64,000 nt of DNA from CAYXDO01 sp964463485 (GTDB lineage: Bacteria; Myxococcota; Kuafuiibacteriia; Kuafuiibacteriales; Kuafuiibacteriaceae). Shown here piece by piece: positions 34,875-44,303 of the stretch. The stretch lies in the NCBI GenBank assembly GCA_964463485.1, contig CAYXDO010000016.1, positions 41,493 through 105,492 on the forward strand, given 5' to 3'. How positions within the stretch are numbered: position 1 is the first letter of the stretch; each line of letters opens with the position of its first letter. The position numbers and the translations under genes were made by a program. A model generated the notes under the pieces. That model worked only from the letters and a program-made list of their open reading frames with translations. It was not told the DNA's origin and ran no database searches.

Positions 34875-35948
34875 ATGAAGACGCGACTGGATGCCCCTCG
34901 AGCAAACGTGCCGAACCTGCCAGAGGTAGCGGCGTCGAAGCCCAAGAGGGCCAAGCCCGCCCCGAGGTCTGCTCCGACCCCGCTCGAAGCAAACACGGCC
35001 AAAGGCGTCGGGAGCGAGGCCTACGGACAGTGCGGCACGACCGCCACCGCCCATGCCAAACCGCTCGGCAAGTCGTCCGCGATCTACGGCGCTCATATGG
35101 CTCGCCAGCTCGCCGAGCGCGAAGAAAACGACGCCAAAGCTCAGGCCGCCCGTCCGAAGATCGATGCGCTGATCGGCAAGGTGAGGGGATCGTCGGGTGA
35201 TGACAGAAGGCTCGCGCTCAAGGCGCTCAATGACTTCCTGAGCTCGCTCGGCCCTGATGTGGTCGATCAGCTCCGCGGCGGCGAGACCCACGGCGTCGGC
35301 TACGTCAACGAACAGCTCCTCCAGATCGGAGACGTCTACTTCGAGCCCGTCATGGACGCAGCCTCGCGTCGATTCGTGCAGCTCTCGAAGCCCGGAGAGA
35401 TCCGCGGTGAGACCGGCCGGATCTCGTTTCAGTTCAAACCTTATTCGGAAGGCACCCTTCGCTACCTTCAGTCGGTCGGCAACCAAGACAAGGGCATGTG
35501 GAGCGTCGGGTACGACGGCGTCGAGGCCTTCAACTTCCGGAAGGACGGTCGCGACGGATCGATCAGCGCCAACCGTCGCGATCTGCACAGGTCCAACAAC
35601 GGCGGCAATCTCAGCGAGGTCCTCGGAGGCTTCATCGAAATGATGGGGGAGCAAGGCCTCCCGAAAGGGTATCGGTTCGAGATCGACCTGGAAGACGTCC
35701 CCAAGGAGCGCCACGCCGACGTGAAACAGTCGCTGGCTGCCTTGGCCGAGTATGGCGCGGAGCTCAAATACCTCGTGAGCGACGCGCACCAGCTCGTCGC
35801 CAACGCGATGGAATCAGCCAAGCTCGGCGAACGAATCGACAAGCTCATGGCCAATCCCCAGAAAGAGTGGAGCCCCGCCGACTGGGCCGAGTACCGCGAG
35901 GTCTTCACGCTGTACCACCAGCAACCCGAGAAGCGCTTCGAATCGTAA
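34875..35948 (+). CDS. Uncharacterised protein
   Basis: 357 residues from ATG 34875 (GTG 34857 would add six). The first ~50 residues are Pro/Lys/Ala-rich and disordered. A helical region (YGAHMARQLAEREENDAKAQ) and then a compact domain (THGVGYVNEQLLQIGDVYFE, GRISFQFKPYSEGTLRYLQS, GGNLSEVLGGFIEMMGEQGL) follow. No known family, signal or membrane segment is evident. It is divergent from the pseudokinase gene, with a 236-base intergenic gap. Confidence 0.6.
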   Translation: MKTRLDAPRANVPNLPEVAASKPKRAKPAPRSAPTPLEANTAKGVGSEAYGQCGTTATAHAKPLGKSSAIYGAHMARQLAEREENDAKAQAARPKIDALIGKVRGSSGDDRRLALKALNDFLSSLGPDVVDQLRGGETHGVGYVNEQLLQIGDVYFEPVMDAASRRFVQLSKPGEIRGETGRISFQFKPYSEGTLRYLQSVGNQDKGMWSVGYDGVEAFNFRKDGRDGSISANRRDLHRSNNGGNLSEVLGGFIEMMGEQGLPKGYRFEIDLEDVPKERHADVKQSLAALAEYGAELKYLVSDAHQLVANAMESAKLGERIDKLMANPQKEWSPADWAEYREVFTLYHQQPEKRFES

Positions 35949-36035
35949 ACGCCGGAAAGGGCAAGGAGCGCCTCGCCGTTTCTGCGGCGACTTGGCCGAC
36001 GCAGCGATTCAGCTGGGATCAGCTACACTATCCTG

Positions 36036-36410
36036 ATGGGCTTGGTACACGTGACGGCCAGGGTGACTCCGCTCGGCAAGCGGCGATTCTTCGAAGCCGA
36101 GTTTCTTGTCGACACCGGCGCGCTCAACTGTATGGCGCCGACCTCAGCCCTGCGCCGGATTGGCGTGCAGGTCGAAGGCAGAGAGGTCTTCGAGCTCGCG
36201 AACGGTGATCCCATCGAGTATTCCTACGGCTTTGCACGTCTTTCATTCATGGGCGCCGAGACCATCACGCGGATGATCTTCGGACCCGAGGATGCAACGC
36301 CGCTGCTTGGCGTCGTCGCTCTCGAGGACGCGGGAATTGGCGTCGATCCAGTGTCGCGAACGCTGAAAAAAATGTCCGCGAAGCCGCTGAAAGGCTCCCG
36401 AGCGCGATGA
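36036..36410 (+). CDS. Retropepsin-like aspartic protease domain protein (clan AA type)
   Basis: 124 residues. The motif AEFLVDTGALNCMAP carries the D-T-G catalytic triplet of a monomeric retropepsin-like domain, followed by typical flap strands (ELANGDPIEYSYGFARLSFM) and a hydrophobic-hydrophobic-Gly segment (ATPLLGVVALEDAG). Such single-domain proteins dimerise to form one active site. No signal peptide. Convergent with polA (36 bases between ends). Its substrate is unknown. Confidence 0.75.
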   Translation: MGLVHVTARVTPLGKRRFFEAEFLVDTGALNCMAPTSALRRIGVQVEGREVFELANGDPIEYSYGFARLSFMGAETITRMIFGPEDATPLLGVVALEDAGIGVDPVSRTLKKMSAKPLKGSRAR

Positions 36411-36446
36411 GAAAAGCGGAAGGCGCCTAACTGATCTCGTAGAAAG

Positions 36447-39104
36447 TCAGTGCGCTTCGCTCCAGCTCGCGCCCACCCCCATCTCCACGACGAGGGGTAC
36501 CTCGAGGCTCGGATAGACGCCTTCCATTTGAGCTCGAACGATCTGCTTCACGGCGTCCACTTCGGCCACGGGGACCTCGAACATCAGCTCGTCATGGATC
36601 TGCAGCACCATCTGCGCGTTCAGCCGTTGGTCCTTGAAGGCCCGGTCGATCCCAAGCATGGCGAGCTTGCACAGATCGGCCGCGGAGCCCTGGATGGGTG
36701 TGTTCGCCGCGATGCGCTCTCCGGCTTGGCGATCGACTGCGTTGTTGCTCTTGAGCTCCGGAATCCGCCGCCGACGCCCAAGCAGCGTAGTCACGAAGCC
36801 GTCGGCGTGGGCCTGCTCGATCGTCTCGTCGAGCCACGCGCGTACGCCCGCGTACGCCTCGAAGTAACCGGCGATGTATCGCTCCGCGTCCTTCCTCGGA
36901 ATCGAGAGGATCTGCGAGAGCGCCGTCGCGCCCTGCCCATAGATGGTCGCGAAGTTCACCGTCTTGGCGATGTCACGTTGCGGTTTCAACACCGCGCTCT
37001 CTTCGACTCCGAACAAGAAGCTCGCCGTCCGGCGATGAATGTCTTGCTTCGTGCGCATGGCCTCGAGGAGGCGCGGGTCCTTCGAAAAGTGGGCGAGCAC
37101 CCGGAGCTCGATTTGACTCCAGTCCGCCGACAAGATCGACCGGTCCGGCTCTGCGACGAAGGCGCGCCGGATCCTGCGACCCTCGTCGGTCTTGATCGGC
37201 GTGCGCTGAAGGTCCGGCTCAGTCGTAATCAGGCGCCCGGTGGCGCCGACCGTCTGTTGAAACGTCGCGTGAATGCGGCCGTCGCTTGGGTCGACCGACG
37301 CCGCGAGCACGTCGGTGTATGTGTTGATCAGCTTCGAGACGCGTCGCTGCTCGAGGAGCTCCTTGGCGATCTCGTGCTTCTGCGCCAGTCGTTCGAGCAC
37401 GTCGGAGTCCGTCGAGTAGCCGGTCTTCGTTCGCTTGATGACCGGCAGCTTGAGCACGTCGAACAGCACCTCACCGAGCTGCTTGGTCGATGCGATGTTG
37501 AACGTTCGCCCGGCGAGGGTGTGGATTCGTGCCTCGATCTCCGCGAGCCGCGTCCGAAGCTCGGTCCCGAGCGTATTCAGCTCCGGCACGTCGACCTTGA
37601 CGCCGAAGCGCTCCATGCCCGCAAGCACTCGCGACAGCGGTAAGTCGCATTCAGCGAGCACCTTGTCTTGGCCTTCTGCTTCGACCTTGGCACGAAGCAG
37701 CGGCACGAGCTCCGCGATCGAAGCGGCGCGCTCCCCCGCGAAGCCCGACGCATCCTCGACCGACAGCGCATGCACCGGACGCTCCGCCTGGCCGCCGCCC
37801 GTGAGCCCTTTCAGCGTTCGCAAGGTCCTGTGTAAGTAGGCCTTCACGACCTGATCGAGGCGGTGCGGGATCAGCCCGGTCGGATCGAGCAAGAACGACC
37901 CGAGCATCGTATCGAACACGAACCCATCGACCGCGACGCCGTGCCGGTCCGCCAAGACGATCAGCGCCTTGGCGTCGTGTGCGGCCTTCGGAATCGCTGG
38001 GTCGGTGAGAAACCGTTTGAGCTCGGACGAAATCCCAGCGGCGTCGATGGGCACGTACGAGACGTCTCCTGCGCTCAGCGCCAAGGCGAGCCCGACCCAG
38101 CGACCTCGCATCACCGAAGGCAGGTCGAACAGAGGCTCGAGCGTCACGATCGAGCCGGACTTCCGAAGTCGATCGATCAGCGCCGCCACGGCTTCCGGCG
38201 TCTCCGCCACCGAGACGCTCACCGCCTGGCCTTGGGCCCGGGCGTCCTCCGAGCGGGCGTCCTCGGACAAGAGCGAATAGAACTCGAGCTCCCGATATAG
38301 CTCGTTGAGCAGCGCCGGGTCGGGGGGTTGATAGGCGAGGTCGTCGAGCCCAAAGGGCAGCGGGACGGCCAAGTCGATCGTCGCAAGCGACTGAGAGAGA
38401 AGGGCGAGGTCGCGATGCTCGGTCAACGCGCGCTTTTTCCGTCCATCCAGCCCATCCACCGCCTGAAGCATCGCGGCCAGAGAGCCGTGGGCCTCGAGCA
38501 GCTGGGACGCGCCCTTTTGTCCGATGCCTGGCACACCCGGGATGTTGTCGGCGTCGTCGCCCATGAGCGCCAACAAGTCTACGAACTGCTCGGGCTTCAC
38601 ACCCCACTTCTTTCGCACGAGCTCCGCGTCGTAGGTGACCTCGCGAATCGGGTCGAGCATCCGGACGTTCGGCCCGATCAACTGACAGAAATCTTTGTCA
38701 CCGGAGACGATCAGCACCTCCATCTCGCGCGCCACCGCCTGGGTCGCGAGTGTGCCGATCACATCGTCAGCTTCGTAGCCGGGCACGCGCAATCGCTTGA
38801 ACCGGAAGGCGTCGACGAGCTTGTCGATCCAAGGCAGCTGCTCCGCGAGCTCCGAAGGCATGAGCGGTCGCTGCGCCTTGTAGTCCGGATATTTCTCTTC
38901 GCGAAACGTCGCGCCGGGCGCGTCGAAGACGACACACGCGCGGTCCGGAGTCTTTCCACCGAGCAGCTTCTGAAACGCCCGGGCGAAGCCAAACACAGCG
39001 TTCGTGTGGAGCCCAAAGCGCGTCACGAAATCCGAGGGGATGGCAAAGAACGAACGGAACACCATCGCCGTTCCATCGATCAGGACGACACGCTCGCGAG
39101 CCAT
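36447..39104 (-). CDS. polA: DNA polymerase I
   Basis: 885 residues from ATG 39104 (an ATG further upstream at 39125 is also in frame). The 5' nuclease domain is complete (VVLIDGTAMVFRSFFAIPS, GYEADDVIGTLA, VSGDKDFCQL, GVPGIGQKGA). The polymerase domain has motif A SADWSQIELRVLAHFSKD, motif B region RDIAKTVNFATIYG, and motif C QIHDELMFEV. The middle domain has the 3'-5' exonuclease fold, but the metal-binding acids are gone (TLEPLF where D-T-E is expected, and no Asp in the two later motifs), so proofreading is predicted to be absent. It acts in replication and repair. Confidence 0.97.
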   Translation of the reverse strand: MARERVVLIDGTAMVFRSFFAIPSDFVTRFGLHTNAVFGFARAFQKLLGGKTPDRACVVFDAPGATFREEKYPDYKAQRPLMPSELAEQLPWIDKLVDAFRFKRLRVPGYEADDVIGTLATQAVAREMEVLIVSGDKDFCQLIGPNVRMLDPIREVTYDAELVRKKWGVKPEQFVDLLALMGDDADNIPGVPGIGQKGASQLLEAHGSLAAMLQAVDGLDGRKKRALTEHRDLALLSQSLATIDLAVPLPFGLDDLAYQPPDPALLNELYRELEFYSLLSEDARSEDARAQGQAVSVSVAETPEAVAALIDRLRKSGSIVTLEPLFDLPSVMRGRWVGLALALSAGDVSYVPIDAAGISSELKRFLTDPAIPKAAHDAKALIVLADRHGVAVDGFVFDTMLGSFLLDPTGLIPHRLDQVVKAYLHRTLRTLKGLTGGGQAERPVHALSVEDASGFAGERAASIAELVPLLRAKVEAEGQDKVLAECDLPLSRVLAGMERFGVKVDVPELNTLGTELRTRLAEIEARIHTLAGRTFNIASTKQLGEVLFDVLKLPVIKRTKTGYSTDSDVLERLAQKHEIAKELLEQRRVSKLINTYTDVLAASVDPSDGRIHATFQQTVGATGRLITTEPDLQRTPIKTDEGRRIRRAFVAEPDRSILSADWSQIELRVLAHFSKDPRLLEAMRTKQDIHRRTASFLFGVEESAVLKPQRDIAKTVNFATIYGQGATALSQILSIPRKDAERYIAGYFEAYAGVRAWLDETIEQAHADGFVTTLLGRRRRIPELKSNNAVDRQAGERIAANTPIQGSAADLCKLAMLGIDRAFKDQRLNAQMVLQIHDELMFEVPVAEVDAVKQIVRAQMEGVYPSLEVPLVVEMGVGASWSEAH

Positions 39105-39208
39105 CGCGGCGCAGTCTACAGCCATCCAGGCTTCGCTAGGAATCCGTATGACTCGAACTCATGCCGGGCCCCTGAGAGCTGAGGGCTGAGGGTCGAGCGC
39201 TTACCGCG

Positions 39209-39856
39209 TCAAGACTCTCCGACCGGATCGCCGTTCTTCGACAGCGCCCTGCCTCTCACCTCGGGCCGGCCAATCGCACGTGCCCACTCGTCGAGTCGGT
39301 TGGCCGTCGCCGGACCGAGGTGTCTGAGTACGATCGCCCGCGCCGCCCGATAGTCGAGCCTCTCGAGCCCCAAGATCCGCTTCACGTCGATGTCATCCTT
39401 GTCCTGGCCAGAGACCAGCTTCGTCGCCAGGAGATGCTCGAGCGACACCAACGGGATCTCGCGAGCGCCGACCTTCGTGACTCGCCCACTCACCTGAGTC
39501 TCCTCGATGAGCTCTCGATACAACTCATGGAACTCGAATCGCCGATCGATCAAGTCGAGGCGAACGTCCGGCGACGACGCTCGAATACCTACGCCGCCGA
39601 TTCGAAGCGGGCGGTGCTCAGACCCGGCGATCTCGATGGCCGCGGATGTCTTCTCGGCGACCCCGAGCGGCACCGCGATATCCGCGTCCTTCGTTGCCCG
39701 TGGAATACCCCACGCATCCAGGGCGAGCCCGCCGATGAGCGCGTAGGGCGCCTTCAAGACTTCGAGCGCGTCTGCTGCGACGTTGAGTGAGTGTGTGGGA
39801 TCGAAAGGCTCGATTTCGCCCACGACATTGGACTTTTTTGACTCGCCCGACGTCAT
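39209..39856 (-). CDS. MNT/AbiEii-like nucleotidyltransferase
   Basis: 215 residues. The core YALIGGLALDAWGIPRATKD followed by ADIAV holds the G-G-x-A-L and D-x-D-x-x-V type motifs of minimal nucleotidyltransferases; RRFEFHELYRELIE and RLDLID-like strands follow. A C-terminal helical domain (LARATK-type, LRHLGPATANRLDEW) completes it. Relatives act as toxins in type IV systems (AbiEii) or as genome-encoded sensor nucleotidyltransferases. There is no adjacent AbiEi antitoxin. Divergent from the lipoprotein at 40025. Confidence 0.75.
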   Translation of the reverse strand: MTSGESKKSNVVGEIEPFDPTHSLNVAADALEVLKAPYALIGGLALDAWGIPRATKDADIAVPLGVAEKTSAAIEIAGSEHRPLRIGGVGIRASSPDVRLDLIDRRFEFHELYRELIEETQVSGRVTKVGAREIPLVSLEHLLATKLVSGQDKDDIDVKRILGLERLDYRAARAIVLRHLGPATANRLDEWARAIGRPEVRGRALSKNGDPVGES

Positions 39857-40024
39857 CGCCGGGAGCCTACGGAGAGCGGCCGTTTCGCGTCAACGAACGT
39901 CGAACACTCCCGCGTGGTCAACCAAATCGCCACCCGTCTTCCTCCGTCGTCGAATCTTCCTGGTGCAACGAGGCGCCCCGCATCGCTTGACCGATTCGGG
40001 GCTTCTCGCTACGCCGAATGAAGC

Positions 40025-41164
40025 GTGAAGCGCGAACACTTGGGGCTCGTGGCCGCGGTGCTGCTCGCCGCCTGCGAAGAAGACGAGCTCTGTTCGAGCT
40101 GCGCTGACCTCATCGCCGCGGACACGAGCCCGTCTGATGCCCGCGTCGAGGACGCTATGGCGGCACCTGACGCGGAGCTCGCTCCCGACCGCGGAGGGAA
40201 CGATGCCTCCGAATTCAGACCTGACAGCGGTTCCAACGACGTAGGCTCTGCCCCCGATACCCATCCCTTCGACGCCGGTCGCGGGGACGCCGCCGAGCCC
40301 GATGCCGCTTCTGTCGACGCTGGATCCTTCGACGCGGGCCCAGACGCTGGCGTCGGCCAACTCATCGCCTTCGCGTCGCGCCGAGGGTCCGGCGACTACG
40401 ATATCTTCACGATGAAGCCGGACGGGACCGACGTCCGACAACTCACGACGGACCCAGCGATCGACTTGTTCCCGTCTTGGTCGCCCAACGGGACGCTCGG
40501 CTTCGTCAGCCTGCGCACGGGTTCGCTCGCGCTCTACTTGCTGGAGCCCTCGACGTCCGAAGTCACCGAGCTGCTCACTCCGGGAGTCTTCTCACCAAGC
40601 TCCCCGGCCTTTTCTCCCGACGGATCGATCGTCGCCTTCGAGGGGAGGCCTGCGGCCAGCGCGACGCACGAGATTTGGGTGGTCCCGGCGCTCGGCGGAA
40701 CGCCCGTGCGACTCACCAACAACACCTTCGTCGACGCCGGCCCCGTGTGGTCACCCGACGGATCCCTCCTCTACTTCGTGTCGGACAGGTCCGGGCAGTA
40801 CGAGATCTGGTCCATGCGGCTCAACGGTATGGAGGCCACGCAGATCACCACGAGCTCCGGGATACTCGGCAAACCCACGCTCTCGGCCGATGGCTCACGA
40901 CTCGCGTGGTCGCGGCTCACCGCCGACATGGAGCGGAGCCGCATCGTCGTCGAGGAAATCGCCACCCACACGCGAACGACGCTCACGAACGAAGATGACT
41001 CCGAGCCGGCCTACGATCCGACTGGCCGCTGGTTGCTGTTCACCACGACGAGGTTTGGCGACCCCGAAGTCATGAGTTACGACCTCGGGACCTCGGGACC
41101 CTCGGTGCGGCTCACGAACGACCTCGCGCTCGACGGGGCGTCTGCGATGTCGAACCCCTTTTGA
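40025..41164 (+). CDS. Lipoprotein with TolB-like (PD40) beta-propeller
   Basis: 379 residues from GTG 40025. Lipobox at Cys17 (HLGLVAAVLLAAC), then an Asp/Ala/Ser-rich linker. From residue ~115 a six-bladed-type propeller: IAFASRRGSGDYDIFTMKPD, SPAFSPDGSIVAFEG, PVWSPDGSLLYFVSD, and SADGSRLAWS repeat the PD40/WD40-like pattern of TolB. It lies only 10 bases before the radical SAM gene and may be the first gene of that run. It is probably in the outer membrane or periplasm. Function unknown. Confidence 0.8.
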   Translation: MKREHLGLVAAVLLAACEEDELCSSCADLIAADTSPSDARVEDAMAAPDAELAPDRGGNDASEFRPDSGSNDVGSAPDTHPFDAGRGDAAEPDAASVDAGSFDAGPDAGVGQLIAFASRRGSGDYDIFTMKPDGTDVRQLTTDPAIDLFPSWSPNGTLGFVSLRTGSLALYLLEPSTSEVTELLTPGVFSPSSPAFSPDGSIVAFEGRPAASATHEIWVVPALGGTPVRLTNNTFVDAGPVWSPDGSLLYFVSDRSGQYEIWSMRLNGMEATQITTSSGILGKPTLSADGSRLAWSRLTADMERSRIVVEEIATHTRTTLTNEDDSEPAYDPTGRWLLFTTTRFGDPEVMSYDLGTSGPSVRLTNDLALDGASAMSNPF

Positions 41165-41173
41165 GGTGCGGAG

Positions 41174-42271
41174 ATGGCTGTTCGATGGATTGCGTTTCAC
41201 GTGACCGATGCCTGCCAGCTCAACTGTAAGCATTGCCTGCGCGACCCCGAGAAGTCACCGCACCACATCGACGTCGGGCTCGTGCGCCGAGTGCTCGATC
41301 AGGCGGTCGGCGTTTATGGCATTCGGCATGTCGCACTCACCGGCGGAGAGCCCTCGCTCCATCCGAGCTTCGACCGGATCCTCGATGCGATCGTCGAGAG
41401 AGGGATGACTTGGCATTGCGTGACCAACGCACATCGGTTCGACAAGGGACTCCTTCGCTTGCTCGAGCAAGCGCCGGCGCGCCGCGCCGCGCTTACTGCG
41501 CTCGACTTCAGCCTCGACGGAGCCACTGAGGCCGTGCACGATCGTATTCGGGGCGAGGGCAGCTTCCGCGACGTGATGCGAGCCGTGGCTCTCTGCAAGA
41601 TGCGCGAGATCCCGTTCGTGCTCCAGATGACGCTCAACGCTTACAACCAGCAGGAGCTCGAGGCCTTCGCGATCTCGGCTGCGGAGCTCGGTGCCGAGCG
41701 CGCGTCGTACAATTTTCTGCAGCCGACCGGAACCTACCTCGACGCGGAGCTGTATTTGTCGCACTCGGAGTGGGGGAGGATTCAGGATCGCATCGAGCGC
41801 ATCGCGGCGATCTTGACGATACCCATCGTGGGTTCCGAAGGCTTCGCCCAGCCTCAGCACTTTCATGAGTGCGAGCCCTGGAAGAGTGAGGTGCTCCACG
41901 TCGACTACAAAGGGCTGATGAATCTGTGTTGCCTTCACGCGGGCGTACCAGGGCACACCGCGCACGGGTCTTCCGACGCGATCGCCGATATGCATCACGA
42001 GACTCTGCTGTCGGCGCATCGGAAGATGTTGCAGCTGGTCAACTCCGCTCGACTCGCGAAGCTCGACGCCATGGAAGCGGGTTTGCTCGACGACCGTTGG
42101 GATCGATACCCGTGCAACTGGTGTATGGAACATTTCGGCAAACCTTTTTGGACGGACGACGGTGCGGCCGGGCAGCCGGCCAAGCGCGAGCGTTGGCGAG
42201 GCGCGTGGGCCCCTGAGCATCATTCGGGCACCACCGTACCCATCTCACGACGGCTCCCGATCTTGCCCTGA
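41174..42271 (+). CDS. Radical SAM enzyme with C-terminal Cys cluster (SPASM/Twitch-like), RiPP-type
   Basis: 365 residues. The C14-x3-C18-x2-C21 motif (CQLNCKHCLRD) binds the catalytic 4Fe-4S cluster, followed by HVALTGGEPSLHP (GGE motif). The C-terminal part has further Cys (HECEPW, MNLCCLHAG, YPCNWCMEHFGKPFW) that could hold an auxiliary cluster, as in SPASM-containing peptide-modifying enzymes. By family it would carry out a radical modification, most likely of a peptide. It heads a contiguous plus-strand set with a B2-type protease, PqqD, kinase-like and formyltransferase genes, which supports a peptide substrate. Confidence 0.85.
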   Translation: MAVRWIAFHVTDACQLNCKHCLRDPEKSPHHIDVGLVRRVLDQAVGVYGIRHVALTGGEPSLHPSFDRILDAIVERGMTWHCVTNAHRFDKGLLRLLEQAPARRAALTALDFSLDGATEAVHDRIRGEGSFRDVMRAVALCKMREIPFVLQMTLNAYNQQELEAFAISAAELGAERASYNFLQPTGTYLDAELYLSHSEWGRIQDRIERIAAILTIPIVGSEGFAQPQHFHECEPWKSEVLHVDYKGLMNLCCLHAGVPGHTAHGSSDAIADMHHETLLSAHRKMLQLVNSARLAKLDAMEAGLLDDRWDRYPCNWCMEHFGKPFWTDDGAAGQPAKRERWRGAWAPEHHSGTTVPISRRLPILP

Positions 42272-42277
42272 GGAATC

Positions 42278-42673
42278 ATGCGCAATCTCGAGGGAGCCCG
42301 AGGGCTGTTGAAGATTCTGGAGCTCCGCGCATCGCTGCCCCGCCGAGTCAGCGCGACGCCGCTCTACGTATTGCTCCCCAGCCTGACTCCCACCGGACCC
42401 ACCGCGGCTCGCGATCCCGAGTTCGAGGCTTGGCTGCTGCGCGTGACGGAGTTTTTCCTCCGGAGGCACCGACCCCTCCGAACGACCTGCCTGTTCAGGT
42501 CGCTCGTCCGCTATTCGATGCTCCGCGACCGCGGCGTGCCGGTGCGATTCGTCATGGGTGTGCAGACCGGAGCCAGGGAGCTGACCGGGCACGCCTGGTT
42601 GGAGCTCGACGGGGAGCCCTTCATGGAAGTCCTCACGCACCGCTACGCGCGGACCTTCGAGTACCCTCCCTGA
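42278..42673 (+). CDS. Transglutaminase-like cysteine protease, lasso-peptide B2 type
   Basis: 131 residues. Cys71 (RPLRTTCLFRSLVRYSML), His105 (ELTGHAWLELDG) and Asp111 make up the C-H-D triad of the Transglut_core3/lasso B2 family, which cleaves leader peptides from RiPP precursors when guided by a PqqD-like recognition protein. A hydrophobic N-terminal half is also typical. It starts 6 bases after the radical SAM stop, so one transcript is very likely. Known lasso systems also need an asparagine-synthetase-like cyclase, which is absent here. Confidence 0.85.
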   Translation: MRNLEGARGLLKILELRASLPRRVSATPLYVLLPSLTPTGPTAARDPEFEAWLLRVTEFFLRRHRPLRTTCLFRSLVRYSMLRDRGVPVRFVMGVQTGARELTGHAWLELDGEPFMEVLTHRYARTFEYPP

Positions 42674-42728
42674 GTTCGGGTTCTCCGAAGTTTCAGCATT
42701 CCGTGCCCATGCGGCGACACAGGCCTTC

Positions 42729-44303
42729 GTGTACGCTCGCGGCCGCGACGTCTCCTCGGCGCTGATCGCCCTCTGCGTCGCTCTTCCGCTCGCGTCGGCC
42801 GCGTACAAAATTGGCGTCCTCGACTACGCGCTCAACGACGTGCTGCCGCGCACGTTGTACGACGTGACCCTCGCGTTTCGGCTCGACGGTCATGGAGAAT
42901 CGGTTCGCGTCCGCTCCTACCTTCCGGTGTCCGACGCAAGACAGACCGTGTCCTCCGAGCTCGACGACTCGCCCGGCCTCACGTTCGAGACCTCACCCGA
43001 GGGAACGCACCGGCTCGCGACCTGGAGCGGCTCCGCCGTCCCCGACGGCACCGAAGCGCGGTACAAGCTCACGGTCCTTTCCCGCCCCATCCACTTCAAC
43101 GTCGATCCCACGTTGCCGGTGCCGGCGCGTTATCCGGCGTCGGTGACTCCGCTCCTGAACCCTGAGCCATCCATCCAGGTCGACGATCCCTCGATCGCGG
43201 CCAAGCTCGCCGAGCTGGGCGCAGACCAGGGTCCCGTACTCAGTCGATTGCGCGCGATCTTCGACTACACCTCCTCGCTCCCGCAGCGACCCTTCAAGGG
43301 TACGACCGACGCACTCACCGCGCTGAAGCTCGGAGAGGCGAGCTGCAACGGCAAGAGCAGACTCTTCGCCGCGCTCGCTCGAAAGTCCGGAATCCCCGCG
43401 AGGCTCGTTGGCGGGCTGATCTTGGAGAGTGGAAAGAAACGGACCTCCCATCAGTGGGTCGAGGCCTACGTGGGCGGGCATTGGATTCCCTTTTGCCCGA
43501 CCAACGGTCACTTCGCCGAGCTGCCGGAGCGTTATTTGGTGCTCTACGTCGGTGATGAGGTGCTCTTCAAAAAGACGGCGGACATCAACTTCGACTACCA
43601 CTTCGACATCGAAACCACCGCCATACCCTCCGAGCGCGCCAAGAGCTCGTTTCGCATTTTCAACGTCTGGGCGTTGTTCGACCGCCTCGGCCTCCCCTTC
43701 GCGTTGCTCCGAACTCTCCTGTTGCTCCCGCTCGGAGCCTTGGTCGTGGTCCTCTTTCGGAACGTCATCGGGATGCCCACGTTCGGTACGTTTCTTCCGG
43801 CCTTGATCGCCGCAGCTTCCGCCGAGACAGGGGCGCTCTGGGGCGTCACCGGAACCCTCATCATCGTCTTGTCCGTGAGTCTGGTTCGGGCCGCGGTCCA
43901 GCGGCTGAGGATTTTGCACTCACCGGGCCTCGCGATCCTGTTGACCGCCGTGTCGGTCACGATGCTCGCCACCAGCGCGCTCGCCGAGGGTCTTGGGCTG
44001 CACGCCCTGAGCCGAGTATCCATGTTTCCGGTGGCGGTCATGGCCATCACCGCTGAGCGTTTCTATCTCACTTTGGCCGAGAAGGGCTCGCGGCCTGCGC
44101 TCAAAGAGCTCGCAGGAACTCTGGTCGTCATGCTCTCTTGCCATGTTCTCATGGCGTCCCTGGCGCTCCAAGTTTTGGTGATGGGCTTCCCAGAGATCCT
44201 CCTGCTCGCGATCGCCGCGAACTTGTACCTCGGTCGATGGGTCGGGGTCCGAATTTCCGAGTATCTGAGATTCCGCGGACTGCTGTTCGGAGAGTCCAAA
44301 TGA
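42729..44303 (+). CDS. 7TM protein with inactive transglutaminase domain (UUP1/7TM-type)
   Basis: 524 residues from GTG 42729. An N-terminal hydrophobic helix, a ~200-residue periplasmic domain, then a transglutaminase-like domain around 195-250 with GEASCNGKSRLFAALARKSG and SHQWVEAYVGGHWIPF. The position of the catalytic Asp is occupied by Cys (FCPTNG), matching the inactive transglutaminases of this family. The C-terminal half has about seven membrane helices (LLLLPLGALVVVLFRNVIGM, LLTAVSVTMLATSALAEGLG). In many bacteria this protein pairs with the ATP-grasp protein encoded next, an arrangement preserved here with a 4-base overlap (ATGA). Confidence 0.82.
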   Translation: MYARGRDVSSALIALCVALPLASAAYKIGVLDYALNDVLPRTLYDVTLAFRLDGHGESVRVRSYLPVSDARQTVSSELDDSPGLTFETSPEGTHRLATWSGSAVPDGTEARYKLTVLSRPIHFNVDPTLPVPARYPASVTPLLNPEPSIQVDDPSIAAKLAELGADQGPVLSRLRAIFDYTSSLPQRPFKGTTDALTALKLGEASCNGKSRLFAALARKSGIPARLVGGLILESGKKRTSHQWVEAYVGGHWIPFCPTNGHFAELPERYLVLYVGDEVLFKKTADINFDYHFDIETTAIPSERAKSSFRIFNVWALFDRLGLPFALLRTLLLLPLGALVVVLFRNVIGMPTFGTFLPALIAAASAETGALWGVTGTLIIVLSVSLVRAAVQRLRILHSPGLAILLTAVSVTMLATSALAEGLGLHALSRVSMFPVAVMAITAERFYLTLAEKGSRPALKELAGTLVVMLSCHVLMASLALQVLVMGFPEILLLAIAANLYLGRWVGVRISEYLRFRGLLFGESK

